A stretch of DNA of 52,114 nucleotides from the IMG/VR virus record IMGVR_UViG_3300042462_000264, positions 1 to 52,114 of that record; one strand, given 5' to 3'. Under the pieces are notes generated by a model. That model made no database searches, was not told the origin of the DNA, and saw nothing but the letters and a program-made list of their open reading frames with translations. The position numbers were made by a program, and so were the translations under genes. Shown here one piece after another: positions 1-6,627 of the stretch (position 1 is its first letter; every line of letters begins with the position of its first letter). Origin of the DNA: a virus.

Positions 1-1167
1 GGTTGAACTTGATCCAGTTCCCTGTTGAATTCCGTCTACATAAACGCGACAAGTAGATCCTTCTCTAACCCATGCCAAATGATGCCACATATTAGGAGTA
101 ACAGCAACACCGCTTCCAGCAATTATTGTAGATGCTCCGATTACGAGCCCTATTGATCCCGCTGTTGTAGCGTCTATGAATAACTGATGATTGCCATTAG
201 AACCTGAAAACACATTTGTGTATCCACTCGCATCTACAGCAGTTTTGAAAACCCAACATTCAACTGTAAAATCTCCAGAAAGTGTGGATCCACTCCATGT
301 CAAATAATCTCCCGTTCCATCAAAATAATTACTCCACCCAGTCGGACTGAATGGCGTGAACGAACCTTGAGTTGCGTTTCCATTTCGAGTAATCGTGAAA
401 TTATTATTGCTAGAATCTAAAAACGCATGATTGTTGCCGTTGTTTGTTCCGTCAGCTTGTAATAACAAAGTCGTGTATTGAAACTGCGGATCAACAACAA
501 CAGTTACAGAAACACTAAATGCTTTAGGTGTGTCTTGGGATTGTGGGTCGGTTGCAAGTACTGTAAAATTATATGTTGTGTCGCTTTCTGGCGGAGAGGT
601 CATTGTACCGCTGATTAATCCATTTGCAGCCAATGTAATTCCAGCAGGTAACGAGCTTCCTGCTTGTAGTGCATAAGTAATTGGTGAATCACCTGTTGCT
701 GAGAGTGAAATGCTCCAAGCAACAGCTGCTTCTTGACCAGTAAGTGGTGATGTTGTAACCCATGTTGGCATTCCAGAATACTGAATACCAGGAACAAGAA
801 TAGCAGTACCGCCGTCATCGGTGTTGATCAAATAGACTAGATAAGTTCCAGCAGATTGAGCAGCAGTTGTAATTGTGACTGCATTCGCATTGTTGCGAGT
901 TACTGACGGAGCAGCAGTTCCGTTGATATAGACCTGAACGTTAGTTCCGAATCCAGAACCATTGATGACAATCGAATCACCGCCGCCTGTGTTTGCAGCA
1001 GTATCATTCCCAGGATAAGTGATCGAAGAAATTTTAGGATGTAATGGTACGGTAACAGCAGCAGCAATTGCAGGATCTAACTGCGTCGTTGTGATTGTGC
1101 CAGATTGGATTTTTGTGCCAGGAATTGTATTGGCTACAATTGCACCGCCGTCTAATTTGTCTGCCAT
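1..1167 (-). CDS. Tail fibre/adhesin with TIG, Ig-like and LamG-type domains (3' end outside window)
   Basis: The frame opens at ATG 1167-1165 and stays open for 389 codons to the window edge, so the C-terminus is missing. Residues 1-45 form a head (MADKLDGGAI...) shared with the gene just upstream. Residues about 46-125 are an IPT/TIG Ig-like domain ending in AILVPGIQY. Residues about 130-220 resemble putative Ig (He_PIG/cadherin-like) domains, with the typical LPAGITL...GLISGT pattern. From about 230 a concanavalin/LamG-type lectin domain starts, with the phage-typical FLDSSNNNFTITRNGN and SNYFDGTGDYL motifs, then MWHHLAWVR and VYVDG. Such fibres probably bind host glycans; this is known of the folds, not shown here. 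A late-promoter-like box lies 24 bases upstream. Confidence 0.85.
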   Translation of the reverse strand, partial: MADKLDGGAIVANTIPGTKIQSGTITTTQLDPAIAAAVTVPLHPKISSITYPGNDTAANTGGGDSIVINGSGFGTNVQVYINGTAAPSVTRNNANAVTITTAAQSAGTYLVYLINTDDGGTAILVPGIQYSGMPTWVTTSPLTGQEAAVAWSISLSATGDSPITYALQAGSSLPAGITLAANGLISGTMTSPPESDTTYNFTVLATDPQSQDTPKAFSVSVTVVVDPQFQYTTLLLQADGTNNGNNHAFLDSSNNNFTITRNGNATQGSFTPFSPTGWSNYFDGTGDYLTWSGSTLSGDFTVECWVFKTAVDASGYTNVFSGSNGNHQLFIDATTAGSIGLVIGASTIIAGSGVAVTPNMWHHLAWVREGSTCRVYVDGIQQGTGSSST

Positions 1168-1190
1168 TCGAAAATCCTATGATTTTTCTT

Positions 1191-1198
1191 TATTTATG
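1191..1198 (-). promoter_or_regulatory. T4-type late promoter-like box (CATAAATA)
   Basis: The minus strand reads CATAAATA, one base from the T4 late consensus TATAAATA. It lies in the 3' end of the TIG gene, 24 bases before the ATG of the fibre gene at 1167. An AGGA ribosome-site-like stretch lies between box and start. Confidence 0.5.
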
Positions 1199-1586
1199 CA
1201 TAAACAATTCCAGGCACTAGAATCGCAAATCCTCCATCAGGATTAATAGCATAAACCAAATAAGTTCCTGCTTCGTTTCCTGGAGTTGTAAAGGAAACGG
1301 AATTGGCATTAGTTCTGGAGACTGCAGGGGCAGCAGAAGTGTTTACATAAATCTGGATGTTCGCTGCGAAATTGCTGCCTGTCAATCGAACAGTTTGACC
1401 ACCGCTAGTTGCAGCTGTTGTATTTGAACCGAAGTAACTAATAGATCTTATAAAAGGTCGACCACCATCGTTGACATAGTTATCAATCGTGGCGTCGCAT
1501 TGATCAAGAGTAATTGTCCCTGGCACTATTCTATCGACAGGAATCGAATTAGTTTGAATTGCTCGACCGTGAAGTTTGTCTGCCAT
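1194..1586 (-). CDS. Stand-alone TIG-domain structural protein, paralogue of the next fibre's N-terminus
   Basis: 130 residues. The N-terminal head (MADKLHGRAI, then IPVDRI and GTITLDQ) and the following IPT/TIG Ig-like domain (GGQTVRLTGSNF, IYVNTSAAPAVSRTNANSV, GTYLVYAINPDGG) align over their full length with residues 1-125 of the fibre encoded directly downstream. It ends exactly at the position where that fibre continues into further Ig and lectin domains. It looks like a tandem duplication in which one copy keeps only the attachment head and first Ig domain, or a short fibre in its own right. It lies in the late structural cluster. A virion role is inferred from context. Confidence 0.75.
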   Translation of the reverse strand: MADKLHGRAIQTNSIPVDRIVPGTITLDQCDATIDNYVNDGGRPFIRSISYFGSNTTAATSGGQTVRLTGSNFAANIQIYVNTSAAPAVSRTNANSVSFTTPGNEAGTYLVYAINPDGGFAILVPGIVYA

Positions 1587-1597
1587 CTACTTGTATT

Positions 1598-2173
1598 TTA
1601 CCATGCCCATGAGACATATGAATATCTTGTTCCCTTTGTCACAGGCATAACCTTATGCGGATACATAAAGTTACTTGGGAAAATCATAATCGATCCTGCT
1701 TTGAGATGAATCGCTTCGCTTTCCCAAAATACTAACTCACCGCCTTCATAATCATCGTTTAACGATCCTAGAATAGAAAGAGTCGGAATACCTTTTCGTG
1801 TTCCGTCAAACATACTATGAATATGATCACAGTGCAATTTCATTTGCGTGTCAGTGTTATAACGATTATATCGAACCTGAGTATAACCATTCCAACCACT
1901 AAACCAATCAGCCATATGCGCATGATCTTTCATCACATATTGCTCAATCGCAAACCAAATTTTCTTCTGAATCTCTTGAGTTTCTTCTAGATCTTTACCA
2001 TAAGAAATCGAGAGTTCTTTATCGTAACTAATAAATTCGCCAGTGGTTGCTTGATAAAATGTATGCAGTTGCCAATCAGCTTTCTTTAACTTCTTGGCAA
2101 CTGCTTTACATAGTTTCTTATCAAGAAAATCATCATAGATTTTCACATAATCTTTCACGTTCATTGACATCAT
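1598..2173 (-). CDS. 2OG-Fe(II) oxygenase (prolyl-4-hydroxylase-like)
   Basis: 191 residues, the usual size for phage 2-oxoglutarate/Fe(II) dioxygenases. The iron triad is visible as H114-C-D116 and H173, and R183 is placed to bind 2-oxoglutarate (PHKVMPVTKGTRYSYVSW). The double-stranded beta-helix core runs from about residue 95 to the end. The family hydroxylates protein side chains or small molecules using O2 and 2-oxoglutarate; the substrate is unknown here. Three in-frame ATGs occur at 2173, 2170 and 2164, and an AGGAAG site about 8 bases before 2173 favours the first. It sits between small structural genes, and this window encodes two more members of the superfamily. Confidence 0.88.
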   Translation of the reverse strand: MMSMNVKDYVKIYDDFLDKKLCKAVAKKLKKADWQLHTFYQATTGEFISYDKELSISYGKDLEETQEIQKKIWFAIEQYVMKDHAHMADWFSGWNGYTQVRYNRYNTDTQMKLHCDHIHSMFDGTRKGIPTLSILGSLNDDYEGGELVFWESEAIHLKAGSIMIFPSNFMYPHKVMPVTKGTRYSYVSWAW

Positions 2174-2190
2174 AACGAATACTTCCTATT

Positions 2191-2562
2191 TTAGACCATG
2201 CCTGGAGTTTCAACCCATGCGCCTGTTTCTTCGTTCCATGAGAACATTTTGCCTTCTTCAACAGGCATTGCGACTGGTGCTTCCCAATCAGCAGTGGTGT
2301 TGTTCAAAGTCCATGAAGCATATGGCTTTGGTGGGACGAAAGCGTCTAGATCAGCATTGTATGTGTAGCCAACGCCAGCATAACGCTTGCGAATGTTACC
2401 GTTGTAAGATGTTTTCTTCCAAGTGCCACCAAATAGTTTTTCGCAGAAAGCAGCGCCAATGTGTTCCTTTTCAACACCGCTGGCATCTGATGTGTCTGCA
2501 TTTCCTACAACGATGACTCGTAAAACAACATTATTTGCGTCTAATTCTGCAAAGTGTGCCAT
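2191..2562 (-). CDS. Conserved T4-like marine phage protein, probable tail-fibre accessory
   Basis: 123 residues. The sequence MAHFAELDANNVVLRVIVV followed by GTWKKTSYNGNIRKRYAGVG, DAFVPPKPYASW and a final W-containing stretch is a pattern I recognise from a small protein found in many cyanophage-type T4-like genomes beside fibre genes. No catalytic motif is visible. It lies between two oxygenase genes. A structural or fibre-assembly role is inferred from position only. The real function of the family is, as far as I know, not established. Confidence 0.75.
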   Translation of the reverse strand: MAHFAELDANNVVLRVIVVGNADTSDASGVEKEHIGAAFCEKLFGGTWKKTSYNGNIRKRYAGVGYTYNADLDAFVPPKPYASWTLNNTTADWEAPVAMPVEEGKMFSWNEETGAWVETPGMV

Positions 2563-2564
2563 TT

Positions 2565-3173
2565 TTATTCCTCTATCAATAACTCTGTTAAATTGTGATT
2601 ACTACCAATAGTTCCCTTCAAAAAAGTATTGAAGGATAAACTAATCCTCGTTTCCTCATGCTGAACAGTCTCAACCATGTGAGTCAAAGAAGATGGGAAA
2701 AGATATAATACTCCCACACCTACCTCTAACCACCATGATTCAGAATTATACAAATTAAATTCGATTGGATCTAACTTAATTTGTTTGTACTGCTCATTAC
2801 CATAAAAAAAGATCTTATCTTTGGTGACATCAGCATTTACATAAAACACACCAGAAACAAAACTATTCGGATGTGCATGCTTGTGATGATAGCCGCCTTT
2901 CTCAGTATAATTCAACCAAGATTGAGTGATATATAGTTTCACATCATCTCTTGGTTTGTATATCTCAGTCAAGTATTTATTTGCTGACTCAAGTAGAAAA
3001 TCGCCAAGTTTCTTTAAAGGCTTTTCTTTCAAGACGTAATTGTTTACGCTTGTTTGATTGCCCATATTTGGACGACGTTCTGCATCAGCAATAAACTTTA
3101 ATTCTTGCTTTGTTAATTCTCTATCTAATTGAAACTTACCGACTGCTGTTGGAAATAATGTAAAAATATTCAA
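2565..3173 (-). CDS. Putative 2OG-Fe(II) oxygenase (TIGR02466-like)
   Basis: 202 residues. The N-terminus (IFTLFPTAVGKFQL) and the core SWLNYTEKGGYHHKHAHPNS, SGVFYVN, LFPSSLTHMVE and ETRISLSFN match the phage-rich family of putative 2OG-Fe(II) oxygenases known as TIGR02466. Likely iron ligands are within H96-H101 plus H165, with R176 for 2-oxoglutarate. The start is TTG at 3173-3171, overlapping the TGA of the upstream gene as TTGA. No in-frame ATG lies between it and the preceding in-frame stop, and the next ATG (Met37) would remove conserved sequence. Translation is therefore probably coupled to the upstream gene. The substrate is unknown. Confidence 0.82.
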   Translation of the reverse strand: MNIFTLFPTAVGKFQLDRELTKQELKFIADAERRPNMGNQTSVNNYVLKEKPLKKLGDFLLESANKYLTEIYKPRDDVKLYITQSWLNYTEKGGYHHKHAHPNSFVSGVFYVNADVTKDKIFFYGNEQYKQIKLDPIEFNLYNSESWWLEVGVGVLYLFPSSLTHMVETVQHEETRISLSFNTFLKGTIGSNHNLTELLIEE

Positions 3174-3427
3174 GTTGTAGCATCCTGTATTTGTTGTTCA
3201 TATCCGCGGATCTCTTTGATTTGTTCCTCGGTCCATACTGTATTAATGGAATCTTCAAATGCTTTGATCTTTTCCATTGTCTCTTCGACTTCTTCTTTTG
3301 TAGGAACTGGTCTTGGATCTTCCCAACGAGAGAAACCTACGCCACCAGTCCATTCCCACTTTGCGCCTGGACGCAAGAGTTCAACTGCAGTATTAATTCC
3401 ATACATACGATAAATTTTGTCAGTCAT
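3170..3427 (-). CDS. Small conserved phage protein, possible fibre-assembly factor
   Basis: 85 residues with YRMYGINTAVELLRPGAKWEW near the N-terminus, then a tryptophan/proline stretch (SRWEDPRPVPTKEEVEE) and a charged helical C-terminal half. This pattern resembles small proteins found next to fibre genes of T4-like marine phages. Its charged helical character contrasts with the Gly/Ala-rich fibres around it and would suit a non-virion assembly factor, but that is inference. It overlaps the oxygenase gene by four bases and starts about 34 bases downstream of a late-promoter-like box. Confidence 0.7.
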   Translation of the reverse strand: MTDKIYRMYGINTAVELLRPGAKWEWTGGVGFSRWEDPRPVPTKEEVEETMEKIKAFEDSINTVWTEEQIKEIRGYEQQIQDATT

Positions 3428-3460
3428 ACAATTATACTCCCAATTACATATTAAAGAAAC

Positions 3461-3468
3461 TATTTATG
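3461..3468 (-). promoter_or_regulatory. T4-type late promoter-like box (CATAAATA)
   Basis: CATAAATA on the minus strand overlaps the stop codon of the 875-residue adhesin gene. It is 34 bases upstream of the ATG at 3427 and would serve the 85-residue protein and the coupled oxygenase. Confidence 0.5.
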
Positions 3469-6091
3469 ACCAGCGGAGAATGACAATACCTGAGCCACCA
3501 GTTCCACCTTGAGCGCCATTGGAATTAGGTCCACCTGGATTCCAGCCACCACCTCCACCACCGCCACCTGTATTGGTTGTGGCTGAAGTGCTTACAAATC
3601 CTGGACCAACTGCGCCATTACCACCGCCTCCAGTGCCACCAACGCCACCTAGTGTGTTATTGGTGCTACTATTATGACAGCCACCACCACCGCCACCAGC
3701 ATAATTTACTGCAATACCTGTGATTGTAGAGGATACTCCTGAACCACCAGAACCAGCGCCAGTTGCAGCTGCTGCAGATGTTCCATTTGCACCTGCACCT
3801 CCTCCACCACCACCAGAATAAGTTCCACCTGGTGAATTATAATTTGCAGTTCCGCCACCATTTCCTTGCGACGGAGAAGTTGCTGGCGTATTTCCTGCGC
3901 CTCCAACCCCACCGAGAGATGGTTCACCTATGGCGCCACCGCCACCAGAACCACCAGCAACTCCATTTTGATAAGCAGGACCAGCAGAATTATATGCTCC
4001 ACCACCACCACCACCATTAGATGTAATTGTGCTAAATGTTGAGTTGCCTCCAGAACCGCCGCTTGATGTTGCATAAGGACTACCAGTTGAACCAGTTGCT
4101 GCAGTACCGCCAGCACCCACAGTAACAGTATAAGTTTGACCTGCAGTTACAGATAACCCACTTCCAACGCGAAGACCTCCTGCACCACCACCACCTGCAC
4201 TTAACCAACCACCACCGCCTCCGCCAGCAACAACGAGATATTCAACCTGTGTCGCGCCTGTTGGTGCAGTCCATGAACCTGAAGAAGTAAACGTGGCTAG
4301 ATTTGCATTCGCACCAGAGATTGCTTTGATGATAACTATTCCAGATCCGCCAGCACCACCCGCGCCATAGGTGTTAGGATTCCATCCACCGCCACCGCCA
4401 CCACCGCCAGTGTTTGTTATTGCATTATTTCCTGCATATGGAACTGTTGCTGGGTTTCCAGAATTCCCATCGCCGCCACCGCCAGCACCACCAACCCCAC
4501 GTGTTGTATTTTGCTGTGAACCACCACCACCGCCACCAGAATAAAAAGTAGAAACACCAGACATCGTAGATGCTATGCCAATTCCACCATTTCCACCTGC
4601 AGAACTAGTTCCAGTATTACCTGATGCTCCTCCGCCACCTCCTCCGCCTCCACCATATCCAGGTGGTGCATTTCCAGCTGCATTGCCGCCATTATTTCCT
4701 TGTGATGGACTTACAGCAGGTATATTTCCTGTTCCGCCTGGACCAGAACCACCAGATGATCCACCACCACCACCCGATGCACCATTAAATCCTAGATTCG
4801 GCGAACCTGCAGCTGGAGAATTGTGACTGCCTCCACCGCCGCCACCAGAAGAAAACACGTTTGATGATGCATTGCTTGTAAGAGCAATAATAGATACGCT
4901 ACCATTTGATGCAGCAGTTGATGATGGATATAATCCACCATTACCACCAGCACCCACTGTAATTGTATATGATGTTGCTGGTGTAACTGAGTATCCAGAT
5001 CCAGTTCTGAACCCACCTGCTCCTCCACCACCACCTAAAAATCCTCCACCAGCTCCGCCACCAACTACAAGATAATCGATTAAAGTTGTATTGGCTGGAG
5101 CAGTCCAAGTTGTTGATGTTCTGAAGACCCAGACATTGGCAGCAGCATTTGCGTTTGGTCTTGTGTATTTGATGACTACGACGCCAGAGCCACCTGAACC
5201 AGAAGCATAAGTTGTTCCTGGATTTGTGCTACCACCACCTCCACCACCACCTGTACTTGCAGTGCCGTTATTGGCTGTGCCGTTAGGAACAGAATTTCCA
5301 CCACCACCAGCACCACCAGTGCTAGCTCCTGCAGCAAATGTTGCGCCGCCAGCACCACCACCAGCGTAAGTTACAGAAGCACCAGCAATTGTAGAGGAGG
5401 ATCCAGCACCGCCATTACCACCAACTCCTGGTGATGATCCATTATTGCCAACTGCTCCTGCGCCACCTCCACCACCAGCTCCACCTAATGGACCAGCAGC
5501 TCCTGTGCCACCATTGTTTCCTTGCGATGGAGATGTGCTTGGCGTATTTCCGACACCACCGTTGCTTGTGGTTGATCCGCCGCCGCCACCGCCTGAGCCA
5601 CCACTTAATCCTATGTGTAGTGGTGATGCAGCAGCACCGCCACCTCCACCACCCGCCGATGTTATCGCATTTGGAGAATTACCAAATACAGAAGAAGATC
5701 CATTTGAACCAAGTGCATTAGTAGCAGGAGAAACGCCATTTCCACCTGCTCCAACAGTTACTGTATAAGATACGCCAGGAGTTACAGAATATCCAGTGCC
5801 TGTTCTAAATCCACCAGCACCGCCGCCACCTCCACCATAGCCAGATGAAGGTCCAGCCCCACCACCACCTCCACCACCGACAACAAGATATTCGACTTCG
5901 CTTACACCTGTTGGTGCTGTCCACGTAGTTGTATTAGCGAATACTTCAACAATAATTTCTTGTGCGGCGACTGGTCCTCTAATAAAATCATAATATCGCA
6001 TCTGCGTAATATCTTCAGCACGCCAAATGCCTGCTGTATTTGCAGCATTACTGCCTAGCAAATTGCGTTTACCAAGGAAAAGATAACTCAT
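3464..6091 (-). CDS. Three-module glycine-rich tail adhesin, cassette copy 3
   Basis: 875 residues. A short unique N-terminus (1-45) is followed by three related modules of about 270 residues, starting near residues 47, 315 and 597. Each opens with a beta segment (TTWTAPxGxxxVEYLVVGGGGG), then a FRTGTGYSVTP...YTVTVGAGG strand block, long poly-Gly runs, a SPSQGNNGG motif, a STIxGxSVTYAGGGGGG block and a closing GGSGIVIIK strand. Gly-rich fibre tips of this type, such as the gp38-type adhesins of T4-like phages, can form packed polyglycine-II helices. Here that is inferred from composition. It overlaps the 111-residue gene by ATGA. Confidence 0.85.
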   Translation of the reverse strand: MSYLFLGKRNLLGSNAANTAGIWRAEDITQMRYYDFIRGPVAAQEIIVEVFANTTTWTAPTGVSEVEYLVVGGGGGGGAGPSSGYGGGGGGAGGFRTGTGYSVTPGVSYTVTVGAGGNGVSPATNALGSNGSSSVFGNSPNAITSAGGGGGGAAASPLHIGLSGGSGGGGGGSTTSNGGVGNTPSTSPSQGNNGGTGAAGPLGGAGGGGGAGAVGNNGSSPGVGGNGGAGSSSTIAGASVTYAGGGAGGATFAAGASTGGAGGGGNSVPNGTANNGTASTGGGGGGGSTNPGTTYASGSGGSGVVVIKYTRPNANAAANVWVFRTSTTWTAPANTTLIDYLVVGGGAGGGFLGGGGGAGGFRTGSGYSVTPATSYTITVGAGGNGGLYPSSTAASNGSVSIIALTSNASSNVFSSGGGGGGSHNSPAAGSPNLGFNGASGGGGGSSGGSGPGGTGNIPAVSPSQGNNGGNAAGNAPPGYGGGGGGGGGASGNTGTSSAGGNGGIGIASTMSGVSTFYSGGGGGGSQQNTTRGVGGAGGGGDGNSGNPATVPYAGNNAITNTGGGGGGGGWNPNTYGAGGAGGSGIVIIKAISGANANLATFTSSGSWTAPTGATQVEYLVVAGGGGGGWLSAGGGGAGGLRVGSGLSVTAGQTYTVTVGAGGTAATGSTGSPYATSSGGSGGNSTFSTITSNGGGGGGAYNSAGPAYQNGVAGGSGGGGAIGEPSLGGVGGAGNTPATSPSQGNGGGTANYNSPGGTYSGGGGGGAGANGTSAAAATGAGSGGSGVSSTITGIAVNYAGGGGGGCHNSSTNNTLGGVGGTGGGGNGAVGPGFVSTSATTNTGGGGGGGGWNPGGPNSNGAQGGTGGSGIVILRWS

Positions 6092-6423
6092 GTCAATTGA
6101 AGAATGCTGAGTGAAACATCGATGTGTGCGTTAGAATTTGCATTTGCGGAGATATAATCGCCAGCTTCGAGAACGAGTTTGCCAGTCAAGAATGTCGTTG
6201 CAGAATCAGCAGGAACAGGAATGTCTCTTGCCAAATACTTTGTGCTTGCTCCACTGGCATCAGTTGCAGTGACAGAGAACATTGCAGCATTCGCGCCATC
6301 ACTATTTGCAATCTGCCCCATGAACACAATCGAAGTTGTAAGTGCTGGGGAAGTATAAAGGTTTTGTGAAGTAATCGCTGCTGTCGTTAGCGTTGCGTTT
6401 ACAAATTTAAATGTTTCTGCCAT
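6088..6423 (-). CDS. Small phage structural protein, cassette copy 3
   Basis: 111 residues, predicted all-beta by its alternating hydrophobic pattern. It has TSIVFMGQIANSDGANAAMFSV in the middle and a C-terminal stretch FLTGKLVLEAGDYISANANSN. The layout matches the 108-residue proteins at 9186-9512 and 15073-15399 (hydrophobic N-terminal strand, a block describing value/unit, then L.LGxTDVIxANA), although identity is low. It occupies the same slot in each adhesin cassette, directly before and translationally coupled (ATGA) to a Gly-rich adhesin. A connector between fibre shaft and adhesin is a plausible but untested role. Confidence 0.72.
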   Translation of the reverse strand: MAETFKFVNATLTTAAITSQNLYTSPALTTSIVFMGQIANSDGANAAMFSVTATDASGASTKYLARDIPVPADSATTFLTGKLVLEAGDYISANANSNAHIDVSLSILQLT

Positions 6424-6435
6424 TATTGACTCCGA

Positions 6436-6603
6436 TTAGGACAACGCGATGACGAGTCCGATTGATGCTTTTGTGTTTGCTTGCGCATATGCATTATTTG
6501 CCTGTACATAAGCAGCCGTTGGCGCAGCACCAAGAGCAGTCAATGCTGCTGCTGATGTATTTGCTCCTGTTCCACCTTGTGCTACTGATACGACTACTGG
6601 CAT
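6436..6603 (-). CDS. 55-residue mini fibre protein (GGTGANT head + AYxQAN heptads), cassette copy 3
   Basis: A short gene read directly from the sequence: ATG at 6603-6601 and TAA at 6438-6436, giving 55 residues. It starts MPVVVSVAQGGTGANT, the GGTGA(N/T)T motif common in phage tail-fibre shafts, and continues into AAYVQANNAYAQAN, the heptad unit of the giant fibre in this window, before ending in ASIGLVIALS. A GAGG ribosome-site-like sequence and an AATAAATA box lie just upstream, and the gene leads the 55-111-875-residue cassette. I take it as a real gene because of the box, the conserved motifs and the equivalent mini-genes in the other two cassettes. Confidence 0.78.
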   Translation of the reverse strand: MPVVVSVAQGGTGANTSAAALTALGAAPTAAYVQANNAYAQANTKASIGLVIALS

Positions 6604-6619
6604 GAATGTAACCTCTTTG

Positions 6620-6627
6620 TATTTATT
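6620..6627 (-). promoter_or_regulatory. T4-type late promoter-like box (AATAAATA)
   Basis: AATAAATA on the minus strand, 16 bases before the ATG of the 55-residue mini-gene. It would lead adhesin cassette copy 3. It lies immediately before the stop codon of the 852-residue adhesin. Confidence 0.48.
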
